From Candidatus Eiseniibacteriota bacterium (GTDB lineage Bacteria > Orphanbacterota > Orphanbacteria > Orphanbacterales > Orphanbacteraceae), in NCBI GenBank assembly GCA_029262235.1, contig JAJCZU010000002.1, forward strand, positions 62,001 to 126,000: a DNA stretch of 64,000 nt. Direction: 5' to 3'. The position numbers were made by a program, and so were the translations under genes. This document shows positions 48,510-57,387 of the stretch, one piece after another. Position 1 is the first letter of the stretch. Every line of letters starts with the position of its first letter. The notes beneath the pieces were generated by a model. The model was not told the DNA's origin, searched no databases, and saw only the letters and a program-made list of their open reading frames with translations.

Positions 48510-50642
48510 CTACTTGACGAACGAAATCTTCCGCGTCCGCACATCGTCGCCGCTCCGGAGCACCGCGAAGTACGTGCCCGTTGCCACGGTGCGGCCGGCG
48601 GCGTTCGCGCCGTCCCAGATCACGACGTGCTCGCCCGCGAACTGTTCGCCCTGCTTCAGCGTGCGAACGAGACGTCCCGTGATGTCGTAAACGGCCAGGT
48701 CGACCGGGCGCGCCTCGGGAAGCGCGAAGCGAATCGTGGCGTGCTGCACGGACGGCGTCGGACCGATCGGAAAGAGGCGCAGGACGCTCGGGGCGGTTGC
48801 TTCGCCGTTTCCGCCTGCGACATCGACCGAGACTCCCTTGATGATGCGGAAGTCGTCGAGCACGGTGCCGGCGTCATCGATGAAGACGGCGTCCATCACG
48901 TTCGCGTCGATGTCGATCACCATCGATCCCAGCACGTTCATGCTGGTGACCATGACCGGATGGTTCAGCGTGCCGCCGCCGAGTTTCGAAGAGCTGCCGG
49001 GCACCGCATAGATACATCCTTCGAACTGGCCTTTTGCCTGCGAAGCTTTTTCGTAGGCGCCGTCGCCCGTTTCGGAGCCGTCGCCGCCGTCGATCGTCAT
49101 GCCCGCGGTGAGCGAGCCCGACAATCCGTAGTGCCCGTTCACGAGAAAAGACCGCTCGTACGAATGGCTGTGGCCGGAGAGCACGAGGTCGACGCCGGCC
49201 GAATCGAGGATCGGCAGGAAGTTGCCGCGCATGTCGGTCATGCGTCCGCCGCTGTCGCCCGCGTTATCCGAGTTGTGCGACCCCTTCGTGTAGGGCGGGT
49301 GATGCCAGAACGCGATGATCCACTGCTGTGTGGTCGCGGCGAGGTCGCTCCGGAGCCAGGTCGCCATGGCGCCGCCGGTCGCCAGGTTGCTGCCGTCCGA
49401 GTCGAGGCAGATGAAGTGGATGTTCGCGTGGTCGAACGAGTAGTACGCCTCCGTGCCGGATGCGATGCCGCCCAGGTCGCCCGCGATCGGCATCGTGAAG
49501 AATTCGTAGTAGTCGTTGTTGGCCCCCGCGCGCACGTCATCGTGATTCCCGCGCGTCGGGAAGAGCGCCGTGTTCTCGAGAATCGTCGGGTACATATCGA
49601 AGCAGCCGGTCTGATATTCCGCGTCCGTGCCGGCGTTGTACGCGTTGTCGCCGAGCATGAGCCATACGTCCGCACGGTCCGCGCCCGCGTAGGCTTCATA
49701 GGCCGACGCCACGTCGCGCGCATCCTGCGTTCCCTGCCCCGAGTCGCCGACGATCCAGAGGCGCGACTTCTTGACCGTCCCCGCGCTCGGCGACGTCTCG
49801 AAGTAAGTCGCGGCGCCGTTCGAATAGAGCGTTTCCGTTGTCGTACCGACATCGTAGAAGTACTTCTGGTCGGGCTGCAGGCCGTCGATGCGGATCTCGT
49901 GCTCGGTCGTGAGCGTGGCGCTGCTCTCGATGCTGCTCAGAGAACCGAGCGCCGTTCCGAAGCGAACCGCGGAGCTCGTGGCCGTGTTCGTACGCCAGCG
50001 AATCGTCGCGGTCGTGTCGCCGCGCATCTGAATGTACGGGCCGCGCGTCAGAAACTCAGACGTCGTCGAGTAGTTGAGCGCGAAGTCGGCCACGAGGTCG
50101 CTGCTTGTCGCGCTCGCCTGGTGCACTTCGACCGCGAGCACGTTCTGTCCCGTCAGGAGCGCCGACGCGAACGCCGTGATGTCGGTCGCTTCGTACCCGC
50201 CGCCTTCATGCAGCGAGGCGAGCGTGGTGTAGTTGATGACACCGCCCGGCATGCTCCGGCGCAATACTTCCGTGCCGTTCAAGTACGCGACGAAACCGTC
50301 GTCGAAATTCGCCTCGATCTCGAAGAACGTGACATCCGGGAACGTGTCCGTGAACGCAAACTCGTGGCGGAAGTACGTCGTGGGGTACTTGTTGTTCGCG
50401 TCCGGGCCGAAGTCCGTCGGGGTTGCAATGAACGTTTCGCCGTATCCGAGTGGCCCCGGCCCTGATGCCCACGAGGCGTCATTGAAGGCAAGGGGGCGCC
50501 ATGCGGTGCCGAGCCCCACGCCGCTGTCTTCGAACTTCCATGTCGCGCCGCGCGGAATCAGAATGATCTGGGCGGCCGCGCTTGCGGCCGTCAGCATCGA
50601 GAGAATCAGCAGGATCGCGAGTGTGCGGATCGGTCGGTTCAT
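48510..50642 (-). CDS. Secreted purple-acid-type metallophosphoesterase with FlgD-type C-terminal domain
   Basis: 710 residues. Signal peptide: LAILLILSMLTAASAAAQ. An N-terminal beta-sandwich (about 30-180) is followed by a fibronectin-III-like domain (residues about 195-280: RGPYIQMRGDTTATIRWRTN). The calcineurin-like core has metal ligands in IVGDSGQG, WLMLGDNAY, PTRGNHDD, FWHHPPY and LSGHSHSYERS. The tail APSVLRLFPIGPTPSVQHAT / VYDITGRLVRTL is the FlgD-like sorting domain. Probable extracellular phosphate-releasing enzyme. It is translationally coupled to the upstream TPR gene (ATGA). Confidence 0.87.
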   Translation of the reverse strand: MNRPIRTLAILLILSMLTAASAAAQIILIPRGATWKFEDSGVGLGTAWRPLAFNDASWASGPGPLGYGETFIATPTDFGPDANNKYPTTYFRHEFAFTDTFPDVTFFEIEANFDDGFVAYLNGTEVLRRSMPGGVINYTTLASLHEGGGYEATDITAFASALLTGQNVLAVEVHQASATSSDLVADFALNYSTTSEFLTRGPYIQMRGDTTATIRWRTNTATSSAVRFGTALGSLSSIESSATLTTEHEIRIDGLQPDQKYFYDVGTTTETLYSNGAATYFETSPSAGTVKKSRLWIVGDSGQGTQDARDVASAYEAYAGADRADVWLMLGDNAYNAGTDAEYQTGCFDMYPTILENTALFPTRGNHDDVRAGANNDYYEFFTMPIAGDLGGIASGTEAYYSFDHANIHFICLDSDGSNLATGGAMATWLRSDLAATTQQWIIAFWHHPPYTKGSHNSDNAGDSGGRMTDMRGNFLPILDSAGVDLVLSGHSHSYERSFLVNGHYGLSGSLTAGMTIDGGDGSETGDGAYEKASQAKGQFEGCIYAVPGSSSKLGGGTLNHPVMVTSMNVLGSMVIDIDANVMDAVFIDDAGTVLDDFRIIKGVSVDVAGGNGEATAPSVLRLFPIGPTPSVQHATIRFALPEARPVDLAVYDITGRLVRTLKQGEQFAGEHVVIWDGANAAGRTVATGTYFAVLRSGDDVRTRKISFVK

Positions 50643-51478
50643 TCGGATACCTCGTGGGTGAATGCCAGAGATTCGGACAAGTGGCGTTCGAGTCGCGCGG
50701 CAAGCGCACGGTCCGAGTCGTTCCAGTCGTCGGGATGTTTCGTGTCGTAAAGACGCTCGAGAGCGTCCGTGTAAAACGCGGCCGCTTCGAACGGCCGGTC
50801 GATGTCGCGATACAGGTCGCCCGTAAGTGCCAGGCCGGCCGGTGTGTTCGAAAACGATGGCGGCAGAAGCGTGGCGCGCGCGAACGCTTCGTCGGGGAGG
50901 CCGGTGCGTCGCGCGATGTCGATGGCCCGGAGTACGAGCGCGGGCAGGTTGCCGAGCGCTTCGACGCCGCTGTCGACCGCCGCCAGCGCACGGGCCGGTT
51001 CGCCCGCCGCCTCATGGGCGTCTGCTTCATATAGATAGGAGGAGGGCGGCGGGGACGGATGGTGCTCCCGGGCCATGCGGTACGCTTCCGCAGCCGCGGC
51101 CGAATTGCCGGCCGCCATCTCGATGCGCGCCAGCAGTTCGTGGCCGCGATGCGAATCCGGCGCCGCGCGCAGGAAACGCGCCACCTGTGCCCGCGCTTTT
51201 TCCAGGTCGCCCTGTCCGAGATGCACTTCCGCTTCCGCAAGATCGAGCCACGCGTCGTCCGGCGCCAGCGCCCGGATCTCGGCGAAGTCGGCCAGCGCCG
51301 GCTCCCATTCCTTGTGCGCGCGGTAGAGTTCCGCCCGTTTCCATAGAATGGCCGTGTCATGGGGGCGGGATCGGAGCGCCTCGGTTGCTTCGGCAATGAG
51401 GACGTCGAGCTGGCCGTGCGCCCAGGATGCCGGGGCGGCGAGAAGTATCAGACCGATCGTCAAAGCAAGGCGCCGCAT
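50639..51478 (-). CDS. Periplasmic TPR protein
   Basis: 279 residues. Signal peptide: LALTIGLILLAAPASWAHG. TPR-like repeats follow, for example HDTAILWKRAELYRAHKEWE, ALADFAEIRALAPDDAWLDL and GHELLARIEMAAGNSAAAAE. It has no enzymatic motif. GGGAGAA precedes ATG 51478. The stop overlaps the phosphatase start, so the two are made together; the TPR protein may be a scaffold or partner of the secreted phosphatase (inference). Confidence 0.82.
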   Translation of the reverse strand: MRRLALTIGLILLAAPASWAHGQLDVLIAEATEALRSRPHDTAILWKRAELYRAHKEWEPALADFAEIRALAPDDAWLDLAEAEVHLGQGDLEKARAQVARFLRAAPDSHRGHELLARIEMAAGNSAAAAEAYRMAREHHPSPPPSSYLYEADAHEAAGEPARALAAVDSGVEALGNLPALVLRAIDIARRTGLPDEAFARATLLPPSFSNTPAGLALTGDLYRDIDRPFEAAAFYTDALERLYDTKHPDDWNDSDRALAARLERHLSESLAFTHEVSE

Positions 51479-51610
51479 GCGCAGTTCTCCCGCGTACCAG
51501 GGTGTCGAATCGTGAGGCCGGGAGCGTTCTCGATCAATCTCGATGGGGTGTATAAAGATAGCGTGCCCCAGGCTCCACTCCTAATAGATTCTCATTTTCC
51601 ATGCTTGTGT

Positions 51611-51628
51611 GCTACTCAAATGTTTAGT
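51611..51628 (+). promoter_or_regulatory. Candidate LexA-type dyad upstream of dnaE
   Basis: GCTacTCAaaTGTttAGT matches 10 of 12 conserved positions of the dyad ACTnnACAnnTGTnnAGT seen at the dinB promoter. It lies 17 nt before the dnaE ATG in an AT-rich stretch with a possible -10 (TAGTAT, 51625-51630). Confidence 0.45.
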
Positions 51629-51645
51629 ATTCTCGCGACAACATC

Positions 51646-54600
51646 ATGACTGAGCAAACACGACCCTCCCGCGCCAGGCGGCCGGGAGCGCCGTTCGTCC
51701 CGCTCCATCTGCAGAGCCACTTTTCGCTGCTTCACGGAACCGCGTCCCTCGCGGAACTGGCGACCTGGCTCGAAGCCGAAGGGATCGAGGCCGCGGCGCT
51801 CGTCGACCGCAACAATGTTTACGGCGCCGTTTTCTGGCATGCCGCGATGGCGAAACTGCGCAAGCGCGCGATCACAGGCGCGGAAGTGGACGGCGCGTTC
51901 TGCGTGGGTGGTGAACGGCGGGGGGCATCGTCGGGGACGGAGCGGCGCGAGTCATCGGGTTCGGATGGGCGCGAGTCCGTTACTTCTCTCGACCGGTCGG
52001 CCTGGCCGAACCGGCCAAAAAAAGAGGCCGACCGGATCCGAGAAGCAACTCCTCGCGCCGGATCCGGACACGAAGGAGCACGGGCGAACTCCGGACCCGA
52101 AGCCTCACGCACGAAACCGTTACGCGAACACACCGTCGGTCGCGGCGAGAAGAATCCGGAGGGAGTGCTCGGAGCGGGCGCGCCGGCGAACACCACCGGC
52201 GAATCCGAAAACTCAGCGACAGCAAGCTCCGCACTGGCGAACGCCACACTATCAGTCCCTGCATCCGAAAACTCCGCGCGAACATTCCGTGAAATCACGC
52301 CGGGCACACGCGACAGCGGGAACGAGTCGCATGATCCGCCCGGGTTTGTTCACGCCGGAGTTTCCGGAAGTGCCGGTCCCCGGAGCCCTGAGCCCCATTG
52401 GCCGGTACGCCAGGGCGAAGGGCGGAGGGGATCGGGCGCCACGGGAACTTCCCACGGCGCGACAGGACCCGGGCGCGGGAATAATGAAACCCGTCACGCT
52501 TCCGCCGTGCTGCTCGCGCGCGATTTCAACGGCTATGAAAACGTGTGCCGGGTGGTGTCGGCGCGCCAGCTCGATCCGCAGTTCGATCTCGTGCACGCGA
52601 TCATCGAAGATGCGCGCGGGCTCTTCGTGCTCGTACGCGATCCGGCGCTCGCGCGGGCGCTGCGGCCGCATCTCGCGCCGGGCGCGCTCTGGATGGAGGT
52701 GTCGCTCTGGACCGGGCCGCGCATGCTCGCGCTGCAGCGCGAAACGGCGCACGCGCTCGGGATCGGGCTCGTGGCGGGCGGCGCGCTTGCGATGCGGTCA
52801 GGCGAAGACGCGATGCACCAGCGCGTTCTCGCGGCGATTCGCACGAACGGCGTGGCGAGCGAGATGCGGGGCGAAGATCTTGCGGACCCCGCAGGGTATC
52901 TGCGCCCGGTCGCGGAACTCACGGCGCTGCTGGCGCGTGAAGCACCCGAGGCGCTCGCGAATGCGCGTCAGATCGCCGACGCCTGTACGCTGAACCTTCT
53001 GCGCGACAAACCGATCTTTCCCGACTTTCCGCTCGGCGCGAACGAAACCGCCTATTCACGTCTGCATCATTTGAGCTATGAAGGGCTACGTTTTCGTTAC
53101 GGTGACGCGATCACGCCTGTCATCACCGAACGCCTCGACCGCGAACTGCAGATCATTCACAAGACAGGCTTCAGCGAATACTTTCTCGTAGTGGGCGACC
53201 TCGTCAGGTTCGCGCGCGAGAAGCGCATTCCCGTTGTCGGGCGCGGCTCGGGCGCGAGTTCGATCGTCGCGTACATCCTGGGGATCACGAGCGTCGACCC
53301 CATTCGCTATCGCCTGTACTTCGAGCGCTTTCTGAACTCGCTGCGCGACGACTGGCCCGATCTCGACATCGACATCTGCTGGCGCGGGCGCGACGACGTG
53401 ATCGACTATGCGTACGAACGCTACGGACGCGACCGCGTGGCGATGATCTCGACGCACAATCACTATCATCCGCGTTCGGCGTTTCGCGATGTCGCGCGCG
53501 CGTTCGGCATCCCGACCGACACCGTGAACCGCATCAGCAAACGCATGCCGCGCGAGATGGACGAACCGATCCCGTCGTACTTCGGCCATTCGAATCTGCT
53601 GCGCGAATATCCGCGCAATCAGGAGCCGTACCGCGCGGTGCTGCAATACGCCGAGGCGCTCCGGGGCGCCCCTCGCCATCTCGGGATTCATTGCGGCGGT
53701 ATCGTGATCGGCGACCGCCCGCTCGCACGTCTTACCGGGCTCGAAGAGGCGACGAAGGGGATCGTGGTCACGCAGTACGAAATGGATTCGATCGAACAGA
53801 TCGGGCTCATCAAGATCGACCTGCTCGGGAACCGCGCGATTTCGACCATTCGCGAAACGCTCTCCCTCGTGCGCGAGCGCCGCGGCGAAGATATCGATAT
53901 GGACACGATTCCGCATGACGAGGAGAAGACGTCCGCGCTGCTCAAAACCGGCCGTACGCTCGGCTGCTTTCAGATCGAGTCGCCCGGCATGCGGAACCTG
54001 CTGCGCATGATCGGCACGAAGAACATGCGTAAAACGATCGCGGCGCATTCGCTCATTCGCCCCGGCCCCGCGTCGTCCGGCATGAAAGAGGCGTACGTGA
54101 AGCGCGTGCGCGGCATGGACAATACGCACTTCAAGCATCCCGCGCTCGGCCCGCTGATCGGCGATCTGCTCGAAGACACCTTCGGCGTGCCCCTTTACGA
54201 AGAAGACGTGATGGCCGTGGCGAGCCGCGTGACCGGGATCTCGCTCGAAGAGGGCGACCTGCTCCGGCGGCGCATCGGCGAAGCGAAGGACGAAGTGAAG
54301 ATGCGCGCCCTGACCCATACGTTCCTGGCGCTCGCCGTGCAGCGCGGCGTCGATATCGGAATCGCGAAGGAAGTGTGGCGCCTCATCGCGCGCTTTGCGA
54401 GCTACTCGTTCTGCCGCGCCCATGCCGCCGGCTACGGAGTGCTCGCGTACCAGACCGCGTGGCTCAAGGCGAACTATCCCGTCGAGCACGCCGTTTCGCT
54501 TCTCAATAATCATCAGGGGATGTATCCCACGCGCGTGCATTTCGAAGAGGCGCGCCGGCGCGGGATTCCGATTCTGCAGGCATGTGTACAGAAGAGTGAG

Positions 54601-55968
54601 GATGAGTTTGTAATGGAGGGGGTGGTAGGGGGGCGCGAGTCCGGTGCTTCTCTCGACCGGGCGGCCTGGCCGAACCCGCCAAAAAAAGAGGCCGACCGGA
54701 TCCGAGAAGCAACTCCTCGCGCCCTCTCCGCCCCCGCCATAATAGTGGGGGAGGAGGAAGAGGCGGCGGACGGAATCGGAATAAGAGCGGAAAGAGAAGA
54801 AGTGGAATCGGATGCGGAACGAGAAACGGGAACGGAAGCGGAGGCGACGCCTTCTCCTGCTCTTTCTCTTTCTCCTTCTTCCTCTTCTCCTCACTTCGCG
54901 CGAGGCGTGAAGGGGGGACCGTCGTCGTCTTCTCCGCGGCCTTTGTCCGCACCGGGTCCTGTTGCGTCCGGCGAATCGTCTTCTGCTGCGTCCGGGCCGG
55001 GTGGCGCGTCGGACGGGGACCCCGGCCGAGCCTGTCGAGGACGGGGTCCCCGGACGCGACAGGACCCGGCCCCGCCCGAAGAAAACCATTCCCCGACGCG
55101 ACAGGACCCGGTGCCGGTGCCATCAACGCCGCCGAAGAAGCCGCCGACCGATCCCCCCTTCGACGCCGGTATTCGCGTGGGTCTTGGCCTTGTCCGCGAC
55201 CTTTCGCACGCGGTCCGCGAGCGGATCTACGCGGAGCGTCCGTTTCGTTCGCTGGGGCACTTTCTACGCAAGGTGGCGCCGCCGCGGCGGGACGCGGAGA
55301 ACCTGATCCTGATCGGGGCGTTCGACTGGACGGGGCTCGCGCGGACGGAGCTGCTCTGGGAGCTCTACGCGAAGTACGACGGGAAGAAGGCGCTCCGGGC
55401 GAAGGAGAAGAACGGGCGAGACGGGCTCTTTTCGGACGAGGAGATTTACCCGGGCGAGACGGGCGAGACGGGCGGGAGTGGGGGGGGCGCGGGCGGTGCC
55501 GGGGCAGGTGGGGGCGGCGCGCGCACGAAACGCCGGATCGCGCTCACGGATTTTTCACTCGAAGAGAAACTGCATCACGAGCTTCGCATTCTGGGTCTTG
55601 CGATCTCGGCGCATCCGATCGCACTCATTCGCGGAAGCGACCGGTGCCGGGGCGCGATCAGCGCACGCGCGTTTCACGAAACGGCGGCGCCGCGTTCGCG
55701 CGTGGTGTTCGTCGGGGTGCGCGACGCCTGGCGCACGACGCCGACGAAAAAGGGCGAGATCATGATGTTCCTGACGCTCGAAGACGAGCACGACCTCGTC
55801 GAGTGCACGCTCTTCCCGCGCGTCTACAAACGCTACGCGGAAGTCACGCGCATGCCGGGTCCGTTCCGCGTGACGGGCCGCGTTGACGAGCAGTACGGGG
55901 TCAAAACGATCACGGTTGACCATCTTGAAGCGTTCGGCGTCGACGCGGCACTCATGGAAGCGCTTTGA
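51646..55968 (+). CDS. DNA polymerase III alpha-type subunit, error-prone DnaE2-like, with two large in-frame insertions
   Basis: 1440 residues; without the insertions about 1035, the size of DnaE2/ImuC-type polymerases. The N-terminal PHP domain starts LHLQSHFSLLHGTASLAELA, where the usual HxH metal motif is HLQ, so the PHP metal site is impaired. Polymerase core: VVGRGSGASSIVAYILGITS, DDWPDLDIDICWRGRDDVI (catalytic Asp region), LGCFQIESPGMRNLLRM and SFCRAHAAGYGVLAYQTAWL. The C-terminus has an OB fold (VVFVGVRDAWRTTPTKKG). Insert 1 (residues about 86-285) splits the PHP domain. Insert 2 (about 993-1172) precedes the HhH region (IRVGLGLVRDLSHAVRERI). Both are low-complexity and each carries one copy of a 93-bp palindromic element. 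A short Gly-rich insert lies at about 1268-1296. Confidence 0.88.
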   Translation: MTEQTRPSRARRPGAPFVPLHLQSHFSLLHGTASLAELATWLEAEGIEAAALVDRNNVYGAVFWHAAMAKLRKRAITGAEVDGAFCVGGERRGASSGTERRESSGSDGRESVTSLDRSAWPNRPKKEADRIREATPRAGSGHEGARANSGPEASRTKPLREHTVGRGEKNPEGVLGAGAPANTTGESENSATASSALANATLSVPASENSARTFREITPGTRDSGNESHDPPGFVHAGVSGSAGPRSPEPHWPVRQGEGRRGSGATGTSHGATGPGRGNNETRHASAVLLARDFNGYENVCRVVSARQLDPQFDLVHAIIEDARGLFVLVRDPALARALRPHLAPGALWMEVSLWTGPRMLALQRETAHALGIGLVAGGALAMRSGEDAMHQRVLAAIRTNGVASEMRGEDLADPAGYLRPVAELTALLAREAPEALANARQIADACTLNLLRDKPIFPDFPLGANETAYSRLHHLSYEGLRFRYGDAITPVITERLDRELQIIHKTGFSEYFLVVGDLVRFAREKRIPVVGRGSGASSIVAYILGITSVDPIRYRLYFERFLNSLRDDWPDLDIDICWRGRDDVIDYAYERYGRDRVAMISTHNHYHPRSAFRDVARAFGIPTDTVNRISKRMPREMDEPIPSYFGHSNLLREYPRNQEPYRAVLQYAEALRGAPRHLGIHCGGIVIGDRPLARLTGLEEATKGIVVTQYEMDSIEQIGLIKIDLLGNRAISTIRETLSLVRERRGEDIDMDTIPHDEEKTSALLKTGRTLGCFQIESPGMRNLLRMIGTKNMRKTIAAHSLIRPGPASSGMKEAYVKRVRGMDNTHFKHPALGPLIGDLLEDTFGVPLYEEDVMAVASRVTGISLEEGDLLRRRIGEAKDEVKMRALTHTFLALAVQRGVDIGIAKEVWRLIARFASYSFCRAHAAGYGVLAYQTAWLKANYPVEHAVSLLNNHQGMYPTRVHFEEARRRGIPILQACVQKSEDEFVMEGVVGGRESGASLDRAAWPNPPKKEADRIREATPRALSAPAIIVGEEEEAADGIGIRAEREEVESDAERETGTEAEATPSPALSLSPSSSSPHFARGVKGGPSSSSPRPLSAPGPVASGESSSAASGPGGASDGDPGRACRGRGPRTRQDPAPPEENHSPTRQDPVPVPSTPPKKPPTDPPFDAGIRVGLGLVRDLSHAVRERIYAERPFRSLGHFLRKVAPPRRDAENLILIGAFDWTGLARTELLWELYAKYDGKKALRAKEKNGRDGLFSDEEIYPGETGETGGSGGGAGGAGAGGGGARTKRRIALTDFSLEEKLHHELRILGLAISAHPIALIRGSDRCRGAISARAFHETAAPRSRVVFVGVRDAWRTTPTKKGEIMMFLTLEDEHDLVECTLFPRVYKRYAEVTRMPGPFRVTGRVDEQYGVKTITVDHLEAFGVDAALMEAL
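51967..52059 (+). repeat. 93-bp palindromic element, copy A, in frame in dnaE
   Basis: Outer arms GGCGCGAG / CTCGCGCC, then CTTCTC / GAGAAG, then the 11-bp arms CCGGTCGGCCT / AGGCCGACCGG around a loop containing GGCCGAACCGGCC and A7. It is read through as SLDRSAWPNRPKKEADRIRE. It is identical to copy B at 89 of 93 positions. Confidence 0.85.
54631..54723 (+). repeat. 93-bp palindromic element, copy B, in frame in dnaE
   Basis: Same length, orientation and reading frame as copy A; four substitutions. Outer arms here read GCTTCTC / GAGAAGC. Encodes SLDRAAWPNPPKKEADRIRE. Confidence 0.85.
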
Positions 55969-55981
55969 GCTGAAAATCTGC

Positions 55982-55987
55982 TACCCT
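55982..55987 (+). promoter_or_regulatory. TANNNT box 6 nt before ATG
   Basis: TACCCT, then CGGCGC, then ATG 55994. No ribosome-binding site; no -35 at normal spacing. Weak on its own. Confidence 0.3.
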
Positions 55988-55993
55988 CGGCGC

Positions 55994-57220
55994 ATGCACA
56001 GCAGTGAAATCATGAAGTTCGAAGACAAGGACGCGGGCCTCTGCGGCTGGGTGGTCATCGACTCGCTGTTCGACGGACAGGCGAGCGGCGGCCTTCGCAT
56101 GGACCCGAACGTAAACGCCGACCAGCTCGGCACTCTCGCGATGACGATGACGGCGAAGTACGGCTACTACGGGCTCCCGAAGGGGGGCGCGAAAGCGGGC
56201 ATTCGCCACGATCCCGGAGGATCCCCCGCGCGCACTCAGGAAGTGCTGCTGGCGTTCGGTGCGAAGATCGCGGATCTCGTTCAGGAGCGCCGCTACTTCC
56301 CGGGGCCCGACATGGGAACAAACGATGAGTGCATACGCCTCGTGCTCGAGGGCGCGGGCGTACGGACGAACGACACCTCGCTCTGGGACACGACGGACTC
56401 GGGGCTCTTTACGGCCGCCGGTGTGGTCGAGTCTCTGCGCGTGGCGCTCGCACGATCGGGCAGGGAGCTTGCGGGCGCGCGGGTGCAGATCGAAGGGATC
56501 GGAGCGGTCGGCAGCAACGCGTGGCGCATTCTGCAGAAGCAGGGCGCGTGTGTCGTGGCTGTTTCGAATCGCTACGGGGCCATCGTGAACGAGGACGGGA
56601 TCGAGGTGTCGCCGCTTTTGCACTGGCTTTTCATAGAGGGGGGCGACGCGATTCAGAGCTACCCGGGCGCGCGGCCGCTTGACCGGCTCGCGTTCTATGA
56701 ACTCGAGACCGACGCGTTCCTGCCGTGCGGCGGCTCGTTCACGCTGGGTGAGGAAGAGGCCGCCACGCTGGCCGCGCCCCTCATCGTAGCGGGTGCCAAC
56801 GCCCCCGTGTTCGGCCCGGCCTGGCTAACGCTGGAGGAGCGCGGGAGCGCGATTCTCACGCTGCCCGATTTCGTCACGAACAGCGGCGGCGTGGTCGGCG
56901 GCGCCCTTCGTTACGCGGGCCTCAGCGCGAACGAAACCGTGCAGGCCGTCGAACGCATCGTCGGCAGCGCAGTGACGGGGCTGCTCGAGCACGGATCGCG
57001 GAACGGCGCGGTCGAAAAGGGCGGGCGCTCGCTCGTGAAACTCGCGGAAGGCATCGCGCACAACCGCTTTCAGGCGATGCAGGCGAAGCCACGCTCGCAC
57101 CTGCTGCTCTGGGGGATGCGCGCGAAGCGGCTCGGCCTTCTGCCCGACTTCGTGAGCCGCGCCGGTGCGGCGCGTTACGCGGCTGCGCTCACGGACTGGG
57201 TGCGGGAAATCGAAGCGTAG
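55994..57220 (+). CDS. Glu/Leu/Phe/Val dehydrogenase family protein
   Basis: 408 residues. The substrate domain holds GLPKGGAKAGIRHDP (the PxGGxKxGI motif with catalytic Lys) and YFPGPDMGTNDECIRL. The NAD(P)-binding Rossmann domain has QIEGIGAVGSNAWRIL. The C-terminal segment LPDFVTNSGGVVGGALRY matches the family. It would interconvert an amino acid and its 2-oxo acid with ammonium; Glu versus branched-chain specificity is not decided. Length fits family norms. ATG 55994 follows dnaE by 25 nt and has no ribosome site. Confidence 0.88.
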   Translation: MHSSEIMKFEDKDAGLCGWVVIDSLFDGQASGGLRMDPNVNADQLGTLAMTMTAKYGYYGLPKGGAKAGIRHDPGGSPARTQEVLLAFGAKIADLVQERRYFPGPDMGTNDECIRLVLEGAGVRTNDTSLWDTTDSGLFTAAGVVESLRVALARSGRELAGARVQIEGIGAVGSNAWRILQKQGACVVAVSNRYGAIVNEDGIEVSPLLHWLFIEGGDAIQSYPGARPLDRLAFYELETDAFLPCGGSFTLGEEEAATLAAPLIVAGANAPVFGPAWLTLEERGSAILTLPDFVTNSGGVVGGALRYAGLSANETVQAVERIVGSAVTGLLEHGSRNGAVEKGGRSLVKLAEGIAHNRFQAMQAKPRSHLLLWGMRAKRLGLLPDFVSRAGAARYAAALTDWVREIEA

Positions 57221-57375
57221 CGAAGGGGCCCGGGCGCTGCCCGAGAGTGCGACTTGACGCTCCCCGCAACCCGCAAGTCACATCGATCGTGTTCGGAAGA
57301 ACCCACGCTGACAAATTCTGATCAATTCTCAGACGCGCGGCGCGAACGCGTTCCCCTCTCGCTTCGGGAACCGGA

Positions 57376-57381
57376 TATAAT
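57376..57381 (+). promoter_or_regulatory. Consensus -10 placed for a leaderless transcript
   Basis: TATAAT, then TGACGC, then ATG 57388. The predicted start site is the A of the ATG. The -35 region (TTCCCC at 57351-57356) is weak. Confidence 0.55.
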
Positions 57382-57387
57382 TGACGC

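Noticed and set aside
45852-50642. A type IX secretion system
   Set aside because: Only FlgD-like C-terminal domains are seen; no Por/Gld/Spr components lie in the window, so export route is not claimed.
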